A stretch of 64,000 nucleotides of DNA, taken from contig NZ_CP018811.1 of assembly GCF_001922345.1 (NCBI RefSeq), positions 1,984,001 through 2,048,000 of the forward strand, written 5' to 3'. The position numbers were made by a program, and so were the translations under genes. Source of the stretch: Paraburkholderia sp. SOS3 (GTDB taxonomy: Bacteria > Pseudomonadota > Gammaproteobacteria > Burkholderiales > Burkholderiaceae). This document shows positions 17,722-29,753 of the stretch, one piece after another. The notes under the pieces were generated by a model that worked only from the letters and a program-made list of their open reading frames with translations, was not told the origin of the DNA and ran no database searches. Positions within the stretch are counted from its first letter, which is position 1. Each line of letters opens with the position of its first letter.

Positions 17722-20634
17722 ATGCGGGCGGTGTGGTGCGGATTTGCATTGGGTGTCGTGTGGTTGCAGCAGCAGGCAGCGTTGCCGGAAAGATTCGGCG
17801 CGGCGCTGCTGGCGCTAGCGGCATGCGGTGCGCTTGGCGTCGCGATCTGGGGGCTGCGTCGCCGCGGCAGTGCGTGCATGACGTGTCGGCGCGCGGCATG
17901 GTGCGCGATATGGCTCGCGGCGTTTTGCGTTGGCTTCGGGTACGCGGCGTGGCGCGCGCACGCGCGGCTCGCGTATGCGCTGCCCGTCGAATGGGAAGGC
18001 CGCGACGTCGAAGTGCGCGGATATATCGAAGGGCTGCCGACGTTGCTGGCCGACAGCGCGGGTAGTCGCGCACGCAATGCCGGCGGCAAGAACGGCCGCA
18101 ACGTCGAGGACGCGCGCGAAGACGCCGGTGCGCGCGATAAGGACGGCGGCAAGGACGGCCGCAAGGACGGCGGCAAGGCCGGCGACGAAGCGGCTAACAG
18201 CGCTGGCAAGGGCGCTGCCGATGGCGCCGGCCGCCGCGCCGGCAACATCGGCGACACGGGCTTGCGTTTCATCTTCAACGTCGAGGCGACCGATACGCCG
18301 GTTCCACACTTTCCGCGCAGGTTGCAGTTGTCGTGGATCGCGCAGGACGCGCCATTGCCGCAAGGCCTCGGGCCTGGCGCGCGCTGGCGTCTGTTCGTGC
18401 GCCTCAAGCGTGCGCATGGCAACGCGAACTTCGGCGTGCGCGATGCGGAAGCGACACTGTTCGCCCGCAACATCCGCGCAACCGGCTATGTGACGCATCC
18501 TGCCTCCGCGCAGCGCCTGCCGGGCGACGCGCGCGGTATCGGCATGACCGTGGACCGCTGGCGCGCCGCGCTGCGCGCGCGGATCGACGGCGTGCTTGCG
18601 GATGCGCCGCATCGGGGTATCGTCGTCGCGCTCGCGATCGGCGCGCAGGATGCGGTCAGCGCCGCGGACTGGCAACTGATGCGTGCGACCGGCACGAGTC
18701 ACCTCGTCGCGATATCGGGGTTGCACATCGGCTTCGTCGCGGGGCTTGCCGCGTGGCTCGCGGGTGCGATCTGGCGGCGCTCGGGGTTTGTCGGCGCGCG
18801 TATCGGCATCGACTGGCCGCTCGTGCTGCCCGCGCAGAAGGTCGCGGCGCCGTGCGGCGCGTTGTTTGCCGCGTTTCACGCGGCGCTTGCCGGGTTCAAT
18901 GTGCCGGCGCAGCGCGCGCTCTGGATGCTCGCGGTCGTCGCGCTTGCATTCGTCAGCGGCCGTGCGGTCGCGCCATCGGTCGTGCTCGCGTGGGCGCTCG
19001 GGCTCGTCCTGCTGATCGACCCGTGGGCTGTGCTCGCGGCCGGCTTCTGGCTATCGTTCTGCGCGGTGGCGGCGATCCTGTTTGCGATGTCGGGTCGCGC
19101 CGCAGTGCGCGCCGACGACAATGGACGGCCCAGGTACGGGAGCCTTGACGACGAAGACGGGCTCAACGCGGGCGCACCGCACGAGGATCGACGCCTTGGC
19201 GATGCGCATGAACGGCTCACCCGCAGAGCGTTCCGCACGCGCTTGCTCAGCCTCGCGACCGCATTGCGTTTGAGGGCACGCACGCTAACGCATGCTTTCG
19301 TCGAGCGCATGCGAAGCGGCGCATACGTGCAGTTCGCAGTCACGGTCGCGCTCGCTCCGCTCACCGCATACTGGTTCGCGCAAATTCCGCTGATCGGCCC
19401 GCTTGCAAACGCCTTTGCGATTCCGTGGGTCAGCGTGCTGGTTACGCCGCTCGTGCTGGCGGGGGTCGCGTTGCCGGCACCGCTCGACGCATTCGCGTTC
19501 AGCGTCGCGCACCGGCTACTCGGCGTGTTGACCGCGGGCCTGCATCTCGTATCGGGGCACGCGTGGGCGCTCTGGCGGCTGCCGCAGCCGGATGCGTGGG
19601 CGCTCGCGGCGGCGGCGGCCGGTGTCATCTGGTGTCTTGCGCCGCGCGGCTGGCCGATGCGCTGGGCCGCGCCGATCGCATGGCTGCCGTTGCTGATGCC
19701 GCCGCCTTCGGCGCCGCCGCACGGCACGTTCCGCTTGACCGCACTCGATATCGGTCAGGGCTCGGCGATCGTCGTCGAGACCGCCCATCACGCCTTGCTG
19801 TTCGACGCGGGGCCGGGGCCCGAGTCGACGCATGCGGGCGAACGCGTCGTCGTGCCGTATTTGCAGGCTGCTGGCGTACAGACGCTCGATACCCTCGTGA
19901 TCAGCCACGCCGACTCCGATCATTCGGGCGGAGCGGCGGCCGTGCTCGACGGCGTCGCGGTGCGCCAGTTGCTGGCCGCGCTGCCGCCCGACCACATGCT
20001 TTGGCACAGCGCTCGTGCCGCGGGTGCGGGCACCGTGCCGTGCGCGGCAGGGCAGCGGTGGCAATGGGACGGCGTGGAGTTCGCGATGCTATGGCCGGAC
20101 GCGGGTCCGCTGCGCGGCAAACCGAATGCGCATTGCTGCGTGTTGCGCGTGAGTGCGAGCGCAAGCACAGATTACGATGCGGCAGAGCGTGCTGTCGATG
20201 ACGCCGCGCGCGCTCACGCCAACCTCGGCGCTGGCATCGACGCTCATGCCGACGCGCGCCCGCGCGCCACCGCGTTGCTCACGGCCGACATCGAAGCGGC
20301 CGTCGAACGCACCTTGCTCGCCCGCGATCGCGATGCGCTACGTGCGCAAGTTCTGCTGGCGCCTCACCACGGCAGCAAGACGTCGTCGACCGAGCCTTTC
20401 CTCGACGCGATCGATCCGCTTATCGCGATATTTCAGGTAGGCTACCGCAACCGGTTCCATCACCCGCACCCGGGCGTCTTTGCCCGATATGTGGCACGGC
20501 ATATCGAGTTGCCGCGCAGCGACGAAGATGGGGCGGTGCGCATCGAAGCGAGCGCCGATGCGCTCGGCAAAGATCGACTCGTACTGACACTCGAACGGTA
20601 TCGGAAGACGCACCGCCGATACTGGATGGACTGA
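17722..20634 (+). CDS. comEC: DNA internalization protein ComEC/Rec2
   Basis: Inner-membrane channel (970 aa) for uptake of transforming single-stranded DNA. Order of parts: N-terminal membrane helices (about 5-85) with an OB-like domain, then the Competence domain of many helices containing VAISGLHIGFVAG, then a C-terminal metallo-beta-lactamase-like domain with ISHADSDHSGG and LLAPHHGSKTS. The ATG at 17722 has GGAGGGGG just upstream. The OB-like region carries a charged Gly/Lys/Asp/Ala-rich insert at about 118-172, partly from a 12-bp tandem repeat. A second low-complexity charged insert (about 470-520) interrupts the helices. The frame is intact, so competence is possible, but pilus genes are not in the window. 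Confidence 0.92.
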   Translation: MRAVWCGFALGVVWLQQQAALPERFGAALLALAACGALGVAIWGLRRRGSACMTCRRAAWCAIWLAAFCVGFGYAAWRAHARLAYALPVEWEGRDVEVRGYIEGLPTLLADSAGSRARNAGGKNGRNVEDAREDAGARDKDGGKDGRKDGGKAGDEAANSAGKGAADGAGRRAGNIGDTGLRFIFNVEATDTPVPHFPRRLQLSWIAQDAPLPQGLGPGARWRLFVRLKRAHGNANFGVRDAEATLFARNIRATGYVTHPASAQRLPGDARGIGMTVDRWRAALRARIDGVLADAPHRGIVVALAIGAQDAVSAADWQLMRATGTSHLVAISGLHIGFVAGLAAWLAGAIWRRSGFVGARIGIDWPLVLPAQKVAAPCGALFAAFHAALAGFNVPAQRALWMLAVVALAFVSGRAVAPSVVLAWALGLVLLIDPWAVLAAGFWLSFCAVAAILFAMSGRAAVRADDNGRPRYGSLDDEDGLNAGAPHEDRRLGDAHERLTRRAFRTRLLSLATALRLRARTLTHAFVERMRSGAYVQFAVTVALAPLTAYWFAQIPLIGPLANAFAIPWVSVLVTPLVLAGVALPAPLDAFAFSVAHRLLGVLTAGLHLVSGHAWALWRLPQPDAWALAAAAAGVIWCLAPRGWPMRWAAPIAWLPLLMPPPSAPPHGTFRLTALDIGQGSAIVVETAHHALLFDAGPGPESTHAGERVVVPYLQAAGVQTLDTLVISHADSDHSGGAAAVLDGVAVRQLLAALPPDHMLWHSARAAGAGTVPCAAGQRWQWDGVEFAMLWPDAGPLRGKPNAHCCVLRVSASASTDYDAAERAVDDAARAHANLGAGIDAHADARPRATALLTADIEAAVERTLLARDRDALRAQVLLAPHHGSKTSSTEPFLDAIDPLIAIFQVGYRNRFHHPHPGVFARYVARHIELPRSDEDGAVRIEASADALGKDRLVLTLERYRKTHRRYWMD
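18139..18186 (+). repeat. 12-bp tandem repeat, four copies, inside comEC
   Basis: Four units of the AAGGACGGCGGC type (18139, 18151, 18163, 18175) encode Lys-Asp-Gly-(Gly/Arg) blocks in a low-complexity insert of the OB-like region. Confidence 0.85.
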
Positions 20635-20650
20635 ATCGGAGCCGCGAGAC

Positions 20651-20700
20651 GATACGGCGCGACATGGCACGACACCGCACAACACCGCACAACACCGCGC
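20651..20700. repeat. 10-bp degenerate tandem repeat after comEC
   Basis: Five 10-bp units can be aligned: GATACGGCGC, GACATGGCAC, GACACCGCAC, AACACCGCAC, AACACCGCGC. They lie 17 bp after the comEC stop, in the gap before the hydrolase gene. Confidence 0.75.
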
Positions 20701-20812
20701 GTCAGAGCGTGCCCGATCGCGACCCCGACTCCTTGGATCCGGCGTGTTCACCGGCACATCGTCCGCCCGCAAGCGAAGCACGCCTCATCGCGAAAAACGG
20801 AGACAGCACCGC

Positions 20813-21631
20813 TTGAAACAGGTCATCCACTTTTCGCACGCGAACGGTTTTCCCGCACCGATCTACCGCACGCTGTTCGCCGAACTCGGCGACGCATACG
20901 AACTGCGTTATATCGAACGCATCGGCCACGATCCGCGCTATCCGGTCACGCGCGACTGGCCGCATCTCGTCGAACAGCTGCTCGACGACGTGGCGCGCAC
21001 GTACGAACAGCCGGTCTGGCTCGTTGGGCATTCGCTGGGCGGGTATCTGTCGCTGATGGCCGCACTGAAAAAGCCGCAGTGGGTGCGCGGCGTCGTGATG
21101 CTCGATTCGCCGGTCATCGCCGGCTGGCGCAGCGGCATGCTGCGCGTATCGCAGTGGACGGGACTCGACGAGCGCCTGTCGCCCGCGGCCGCGACGCGCA
21201 CGCGCCGCACGCATTGGGCGGGCCGCGACGAGGCGTGGCGGCACTTCCATGCGAAGGCAGCCTTCGCGCGCTGGGACGAGCGCGTGCTGTCCGACTACGT
21301 CGACTTCGGCATCCCGCAGACGGCGGCCGACGGCACGCGCACGCTCGCGTTCGACCGCCGCACCGAGTACCTGATTTACCGGACGCTGCCGCACACGCTC
21401 GGCTCGCGCCTTGCGCACGGCGCGCCGGTGCCGGTCGGCCTGATCGCCGGTACGCATTCGAAGGAGATTCGCCAGGTCGGGCTTGCGGCGACGCGGCGGG
21501 CAACACGCGGTCATCTCGAATGGATCGACGGCAGTCATCTGTTTCCGATGGAGAAGCCGATCGAAACGGCGCGCGCGGTAGAGCGGATGCTGCATGAACT
21601 CGAAGCGGGGGAATGGAACGCGAGCGCGTGA
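20813..21631 (+). CDS. Alpha/beta hydrolase
   Basis: Alpha/beta-hydrolase fold enzyme (272 aa) of unknown substrate. The oxyanion-side HANGFP motif is near the N-terminus. The nucleophile elbow is GHSLGG (Ser about 70), and a late His lies in DGSHLFPME. The start is taken as TTG at 20813 with GGAGA 9 nt upstream, giving LKQVIHFSHANGFPAPIYR; an in-frame start at 20744 would add 23 basic, unconserved residues. It stands between comEC and pyrG without clear functional linkage. Confidence 0.82.
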   Translation: MKQVIHFSHANGFPAPIYRTLFAELGDAYELRYIERIGHDPRYPVTRDWPHLVEQLLDDVARTYEQPVWLVGHSLGGYLSLMAALKKPQWVRGVVMLDSPVIAGWRSGMLRVSQWTGLDERLSPAAATRTRRTHWAGRDEAWRHFHAKAAFARWDERVLSDYVDFGIPQTAADGTRTLAFDRRTEYLIYRTLPHTLGSRLAHGAPVPVGLIAGTHSKEIRQVGLAATRRATRGHLEWIDGSHLFPMEKPIETARAVERMLHELEAGEWNASA

Positions 21632-21691
21632 TCTGGCGACGCAGAAAGCGTTGCCGGGATGGTTTTTGCATGGGCTCGAAGTGAGCACTAA

Positions 21692-24333
<2,642 letters not shown>

Positions 24334-24483
24334 TGCCGCGCGCCGGGCGTCTCCGTATCCGGTCAGTCCCGATGCGGCGCATGCCGGTCGCGCACCCCCC
24401 GATGGCCGTCGAACCGTACGGCGCCGAAAAAGTCGCAAGACGGTATGTGCGCCGCGCGGTTCGCCGTAACGAATCCACCGTAA

Positions 24484-25782
<1,299 letters not shown>

Positions 25783-25840
25783 TTCGCCTATTGTGCTTAG
25801 CGCTGATTCGATGTTAACTCGCAGCTGAGTGATTGACCCC

Positions 25841-25867
25841 GCCGCCCTGCGTTCAGCGCAGGGCGGC
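25841..25867. terminator. GC-rich hairpin between eno and ftsB
   Basis: A perfect 11-bp stem (25841-25851 with 25857-25867) and 5-nt loop lie 58 bp after the eno stop and 22 bp before ftsB. No U-tract follows, so it may only attenuate, stabilise the eno mRNA end, or mark a processing site. Confidence 0.55.
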
Positions 25868-25889
25868 GCGTATTCAAGATCAAACCTTC

Positions 25890-26330
25890 ATGCGCCTTGT
25901 CACTGTCGCTCTGGTTGTCCTGCTGGTGCTGATTCAGTTTCCGCTGTGGTGGGGGCACGGGGGCTGGCTCCGTGTTCACGAACTGCGCGAGGAGCTGGAC
26001 CAGCAGTTGAAGAAAAACGCCGACGAAAAGGTTCGCAACGAGCGCATCGAAGGCGAAGTGCAGGACTTGCAGAACGGCACCGCCGCAGTCGAGGAGCGCG
26101 CCCGTTACGAGATGGGCATGGTCAAGGACAGCGAGGTGTTCGTGCAGTTCGTGTCGCCGAACGCGCCGCTGCCCGCATCGAATTCGCCCGCGGCCGCGAC
26201 GTCGACGCGCGGACAGATGTCGGCCGCGCCGCTACGCGTCGTGCCGAATCCGGAGTCGCGGGCCAAGCCCGACAGGAAACACGGCGCGAAGAAGCGCGCC
26301 AACGAAGACGCGAAGAAGAAGGCAGGCTAG
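25890..26330 (+). CDS. ftsB: Cell division protein FtsB
   Basis: Bitopic divisome protein (146 aa) that forms a complex with FtsL and FtsQ. Residues 1-20 are a single membrane helix ([19 protein letters not shown]), followed by a coiled coil (about 30-75, [20 protein letters not shown]) and the conserved ...[13 protein letters not shown] region. The C-terminal Ala/Ser/Lys-rich tail (about 95-146) is longer than in E. coli FtsB (103 aa) and looks disordered and basic. The start at 25890 (MRLVTVALV) is the family start. The position after eno is conserved in proteobacteria. Confidence 0.93.
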   Translation: MRLVTVALVVLLVLIQFPLWWGHGGWLRVHELREELDQQLKKNADEKVRNERIEGEVQDLQNGTAAVEERARYEMGMVKDSEVFVQFVSPNAPLPASNSPAAATSTRGQMSAAPLRVVPNPESRAKPDRKHGAKKRANEDAKKKAG

Positions 26331-26385
26331 TTGCCGGGTTCTTTCCGCCTGTTCGCTGCCCGTTCGCCGTCTTCTGTGCGATCGA

Positions 26386-26772
26386 TCACCACCCCCATCC
26401 CCAGCCCGGGTAGCCGTAGCCGATTCCACCGCCCCAGCCATGTCCCCAGCCGCCGCTCGAGTAGCTGCCGAAAACGGTGACCGGCGGCGGCGCGTAGTAT
26501 CGCGACCACGCTTGCGCCGCGGCATCGGCCGCCATCGCCTGGTCCTGTTCCGCTAGCACCTGTTTGTCGATCGCGTCATAGCGCGCGCGCTGTTCCGGCG
26601 TGAGCGGATGCGCGGCGGCCGTCGCTTCGAGCTGGTCGGCCGGCAGGCGGCTATAGATCGGCGACGGCCCGGGCGGGTCCATCATGCATCCGGCCAGCAT
26701 CATCGTCGCGCTACCGGCGGCAAGCAGTGTCGCGGCGCTTCGCATCCGCATGCCTCGCATCCGCATGTTCAT
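26386..26772 (-). CDS. Gly/Trp/Tyr-rich lipoprotein
   Basis: A 128-aa putative outer-membrane or periplasmic lipoprotein. The signal peptide is MNMRMRGMRMRSAATLLAAG..., with lipobox LAGC (Cys about 28). A central Ala/Gln-rich helical part (LTPEQRARYDAIDKQVLAEQ) follows. A striking C-terminal tail of Gly, Trp and Tyr ends GYGYPGWGWGW. The start at 26772 has GGAGG 5 nt upstream. I do not recognise the family. It is 58 bp downstream of hslO on the same strand and may be cotranscribed. Confidence 0.75.
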   Translation of the reverse strand: MNMRMRGMRMRSAATLLAAGSATMMLAGCMMDPPGPSPIYSRLPADQLEATAAAHPLTPEQRARYDAIDKQVLAEQDQAMAADAAAQAWSRYYAPPPVTVFGSYSSGGWGHGWGGGIGYGYPGWGWGW

Positions 26773-26830
26773 GTCGGCCTCCATCGGTGCGGGTCGGATA
26801 CCTAAGTAAAAGCGCGCGGACGCCTGTCTG

Positions 26831-27793
26831 TCAATGCCGCTGATCGGCCGCCGGCGCGACGCCCTCGGACAGGCCGCTTGCAACGAACAGTTGCGCGACG
26901 TCGACCGGGTCGAACTCATAGCGCTGATTGCAGAACTCGCAGTGAATCTCGACGTGACCGCGTTCCTCGATCACGCTTTCGACTTCCTCGCGGCCTAGCA
27001 TCTTCAGCATTCCACCGACCTTTTCGCGTGAGCACGTGCATTCGAAGCGCGTATTCGCCGGCTCGAAATGGTGCACGTTCTCCTGCCAGAAGAGGCGCCG
27101 GAACAGCGTGGCCGGCTCTTCGCTGAGCAGTTCGTCGTGCTTGAGCGTGCCGCCGAGCGTGCAGACGCGTTCCCACGTATCGGCGTCGAGCTCGCCCGGG
27201 TGCGGGACGATGCCGCCGTCGCCGGGCAGCTTCTGCAGCAGCATGCCGACCGCACGGTCGCTGTTTGCGGCCAGCCACAGCCGCGTATCGAGCTGTTCCG
27301 AATGATGCATGTAATGCTCGAGCACCTGCGCGATCGTCTCGAACGGGCCGTCGTCGCCCGACAGCGGCACGATGCCTTGATACGGTTGCTGGCCCGGTTG
27401 TTTGTTGTGCGGATCGAGCGTGATCACGCAGCGGCCGTGGCCGCTTGCGTTGATCAGTTCGGGCAGCGACGACTCGTCGCTGATGTGCCGCGCCGCGTCG
27501 CCCGAGAATTGCGCGGAAAATTTCGCCGTCGCGCGCAGCGACAGGTTCGAATTGCACTGCACGACGAGCATCTTCACCGGACCGTCGCCGTAGATCTGCA
27601 TGATCAGCGTGCCGTCGAACTTCAGATTGGCCGACAGCAGCGCGCACGCGGCCATCATTTCGCCGAGTATCGTGCGCACCGGTGCCGGGTAATCGCGGCG
27701 CGTCAGCACTTCCTGCCACGTATTACGCAGCGAGACGATTTCGCCGCGAACGGGCGCCGTGCTGAACATGAATTTTTGCAACTGGTCACTCAC
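26831..27793 (-). CDS. hslO: Redox-regulated chaperonin Hsp33
   Basis: Holding chaperone (320 aa) activated by oxidative stress through loss of Zn from four cysteines. The zinc site is seen near the C-terminus as ECTCSREK and IHCEFCNQ (CXC ... CXXC). The N-terminal domain contains the family sequences VRGEIVSL and CNSNLSLRATAKF. The start is GTG at 27793 with GAGGGAAC upstream, giving VSDQLQKFMFSTA; an upstream in-frame start at 27826 is less likely. It is transcribed with the gamma-carbonic-anhydrase-like gene upstream. Confidence 0.96.
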   Translation of the reverse strand: MSDQLQKFMFSTAPVRGEIVSLRNTWQEVLTRRDYPAPVRTILGEMMAACALLSANLKFDGTLIMQIYGDGPVKMLVVQCNSNLSLRATAKFSAQFSGDAARHISDESSLPELINASGHGRCVITLDPHNKQPGQQPYQGIVPLSGDDGPFETIAQVLEHYMHHSEQLDTRLWLAANSDRAVGMLLQKLPGDGGIVPHPGELDADTWERVCTLGGTLKHDELLSEEPATLFRRLFWQENVHHFEPANTRFECTCSREKVGGMLKMLGREEVESVIEERGHVEIHCEFCNQRYEFDPVDVAQLFVASGLSEGVAPAADQRH

Positions 27794-27850
27794 AACGTTC
27801 CCTCGATAATGCCGTGCAGCGGGCAACTGCCGGTCCGCGGACCGGCGGAT

Positions 27851-28375
27851 TCACCCGATCCGCACGAGCTGCTCCTTGTAGAATTCGCGGCGCGTGATGT
27901 AGCTCTCTGCGGCGCGCCGCATATTGGCGATATCGGCCTCGGTCAGTTCGCGCACGACTTTCGCCGGCGCGCCGAGAATCAGCGAGTTGTCCGGAAACTG
28001 CTTGCCCTCGGTCACCACCGCGCCCGCGCCGACCAGACAGTTGCGGCCGATCACCGCTCCATTCAAGACAATGGCCTGAATGCCGATCAATGCGCCTTCG
28101 CGGATCGTGCAGCCGTGCAGCATCGCCTGATGGCCGACCGTCACGTTCGCTTCGATCGTCAGCGGGTAGCCCGGGTCCGTATGCAGTACCGCGTTCTCCT
28201 GAACGTTGCTGCCGGTACCGACGACGATCGGCTCGTTGTCCGCGCGCAGCGATGCGCCGAACCAGATGCTCGCATTCTCTTCGACGGTGACTTTGCCGAT
28301 CAGCGTCGCGGTGTCCGCGACGAACACGCTTTCATGAACGGTGGGGGCTGCATCGCCAAGCTTGTAGATTGCCAC
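27851..28375 (-). CDS. Gamma carbonic anhydrase family protein
   Basis: A 174-aa left-handed beta-helix protein with hexapeptide repeats (for example NASIWFGASLRAD, GCTIREGALIGIQAIVLNGAVI). The metal-ligand histidines of the family are seen in NAVLHTDPG and VGHQAMLHGC. Many such YrdA/PaaY-like proteins bind zinc, but activity is often unproven, so hydration of CO2 is only possible. The start is GTG at 28375 with GGGAG 7 nt upstream. It is 57 bp upstream of hslO on the same strand. Confidence 0.9.
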   Translation of the reverse strand: MAIYKLGDAAPTVHESVFVADTATLIGKVTVEENASIWFGASLRADNEPIVVGTGSNVQENAVLHTDPGYPLTIEANVTVGHQAMLHGCTIREGALIGIQAIVLNGAVIGRNCLVGAGAVVTEGKQFPDNSLILGAPAKVVRELTEADIANMRRAAESYITRREFYKEQLVRIG

Positions 28376-28748
28376 TGTGGCTCCCGGGTGATCTGGGTGG
28401 GCGTCGGCCGCTTCCGGAAACGTCGCGCGCGGCGATTGACCGCGGCGATATCATGCCGGAGGGTTGAAGCGGGTATTGTAAACGTTTGTGCACATTGTCC
28501 GCGCGACGGTTGGCGGTCGGCATCGGGTACCATCTGGCGCTTTTCCAATGGGCGCCGTTTGGCCGATCCGCGCGTGCCGGGTCGCTCGCTGTGCCCGATC
28601 CGTGAGCCTGGCTCCGTGCGATTGATCCGGCGAGCCTCGTCCCGTGCGTTTGTTGCTGTGCGCTTGGTGCCGTGCGCTTAGTCGTGTGTGCTTAGTCCTG
28701 TGCGTTCGATCCGTGCTGTTCGATCCGTGCATTTGCCCCTCTATCGCA
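28376..28748. other. Divergent intergenic region with 14-bp repeats
   Basis: This 373-bp gap lies between the minus-strand carbonic-anhydrase-like gene and the plus-strand DUF455 gene. Read on the minus strand it has a TACAAT box (complement of 28473-28478) that could be a -10. The right part is a degenerate 14-bp tandem repeat (28642-28725). No gene is seen. Confidence 0.5.
28642..28725. repeat. 14-bp degenerate tandem repeat, six copies
   Basis: Units starting at 28642, 28656, 28670, 28684, 28698 and 28712 follow the pattern C(C/T)GTGCG(C/T)TTNGTC, for example CTGTGCGCTTGGTG and CCGTGCGCTTAGTC. A partial unit follows. It ends 24 bp before the DUF455 start codon. Confidence 0.85.
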
Positions 28749-29669
28749 ATGCGTGCTGCCGTTCCCGTTACCACCGACTCGACCATCCGCATCCGCTGCG
28801 CGCGGTCTGAAGCACTCGACATCCTGCGTGAAACCGATCCGGCCGCGAAGGCACGGGCCGCGCGGGCACTGCCTGGGCGCGTGGCCGACGGCACCGCGCA
28901 CTGCGACATGCAGCGCCGGTTCGAGGAGCCGACGGGTCTGCCCGGCCGGCCGGCGCGCCCCGAACTCGTCGAGCCGCGCAGGCTCGGGCGGCGCAGCATG
29001 CAGTCGGAAGAGGGGCGCGCGGTGCTGCTGCACGCGCTCGCACATATCGAATTCAACGCGATCAACCTCGCGCTCGACGCAGTCTGGCGTTTTGCGGGCA
29101 TGCCGGCCGCGTTCTACGTCGACTGGCTGCAAGTCGCATCGGAAGAAGCGCACCACTTTTCGCTGTTGAGCGCGCGTCTGGCGGAATTGGGCCACGCGTA
29201 CGGCGACTATCCCGCGCACGATGGGCTATGGGAGATGTGCGATCGCACGCGCGGCGACGTGCTCGCGCGAATGGCGCTCGTGCCGCGTACGCTCGAAGCG
29301 CGCGGCCTCGACGCGTCGCCGCCGATTCGCGCACGGCTGCAGCAAGCGGGCGATCACGCGTCGGCGGCGATTCTCGATGTAATCCTGCGCGACGAGATCG
29401 GCCACGTGCTGATCGGCAACCGCTGGTTCCGGTATCTGTGCGAGCTTGCGCAGCTCGATGCGCATCGGACGTATCTGCGGCTTGCCGACGAATATCGCGC
29501 GCCGAAGCTGCGCGGCCCGTTCAATTTCGACGCGCGCCGCGCCGCGGGTTTCGACGAGGCCGAACTGGCTGCGCTGGCAGGGCTCGATGTGCCGCCGGCG
29601 ATGCAACCGGCGGGATCGGCAGAATCGGCGGAATCGGCGGAATCGACGGAACCCCCGGCCGGAAACTGA
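28749..29669 (+). CDS. DUF455 ferritin-like domain protein
   Basis: A 306-aa protein of the DUF455 family, predicted ferritin-like four-helix fold. Conserved blocks are HALAHIEFNAINLALDA, WLQVASEEAHHFSLLSARL and ILDVILRDEIGHVLIGNRW, each giving Glu and His residues suited to a di-metal site. The biochemical role is unknown. The start at 28749 (MRAAVPVTTDST) is the first ATG before the conserved part; the Shine-Dalgarno is weak. The C-terminal tail contains a Ser-Ala-Glu repeat from a 9-bp tandem repeat. It may be monocistronic, since a TATAAT follows before the next gene. Confidence 0.85.
   Translation: MRAAVPVTTDSTIRIRCARSEALDILRETDPAAKARAARALPGRVADGTAHCDMQRRFEEPTGLPGRPARPELVEPRRLGRRSMQSEEGRAVLLHALAHIEFNAINLALDAVWRFAGMPAAFYVDWLQVASEEAHHFSLLSARLAELGHAYGDYPAHDGLWEMCDRTRGDVLARMALVPRTLEARGLDASPPIRARLQQAGDHASAAILDVILRDEIGHVLIGNRWFRYLCELAQLDAHRTYLRLADEYRAPKLRGPFNFDARRAAGFDEAELAALAGLDVPPAMQPAGSAESAESAESTEPPAGN
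29615..29650 (+). repeat. 9-bp tandem repeat, four copies, at the 3' end of the DUF455 gene
   Basis: Units ATCGGCAGA, ATCGGCGGA, ATCGGCGGA and ATCGACGGA encode Ser-Ala-Glu repeats in the C-terminal tail of the DUF455 protein. Confidence 0.85.
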
Positions 29670-29714
29670 ACCGTCCCTCGATCACGATAAGCAGACGCAG
29701 GTCGCCCATCTCAA

Positions 29715-29720
29715 TATAAT
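29715..29720 (+). promoter_or_regulatory. Candidate -10 box upstream of the alpha/beta hydrolase
   Basis: A perfect TATAAT lies 33 bp before the hydrolase ATG in an otherwise GC-rich gap. No clear -35 is seen at standard spacing. Confidence 0.4.
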
Positions 29721-29753
29721 CGAACGATCATTCTTTTTCTGCCAGGGTCGACG

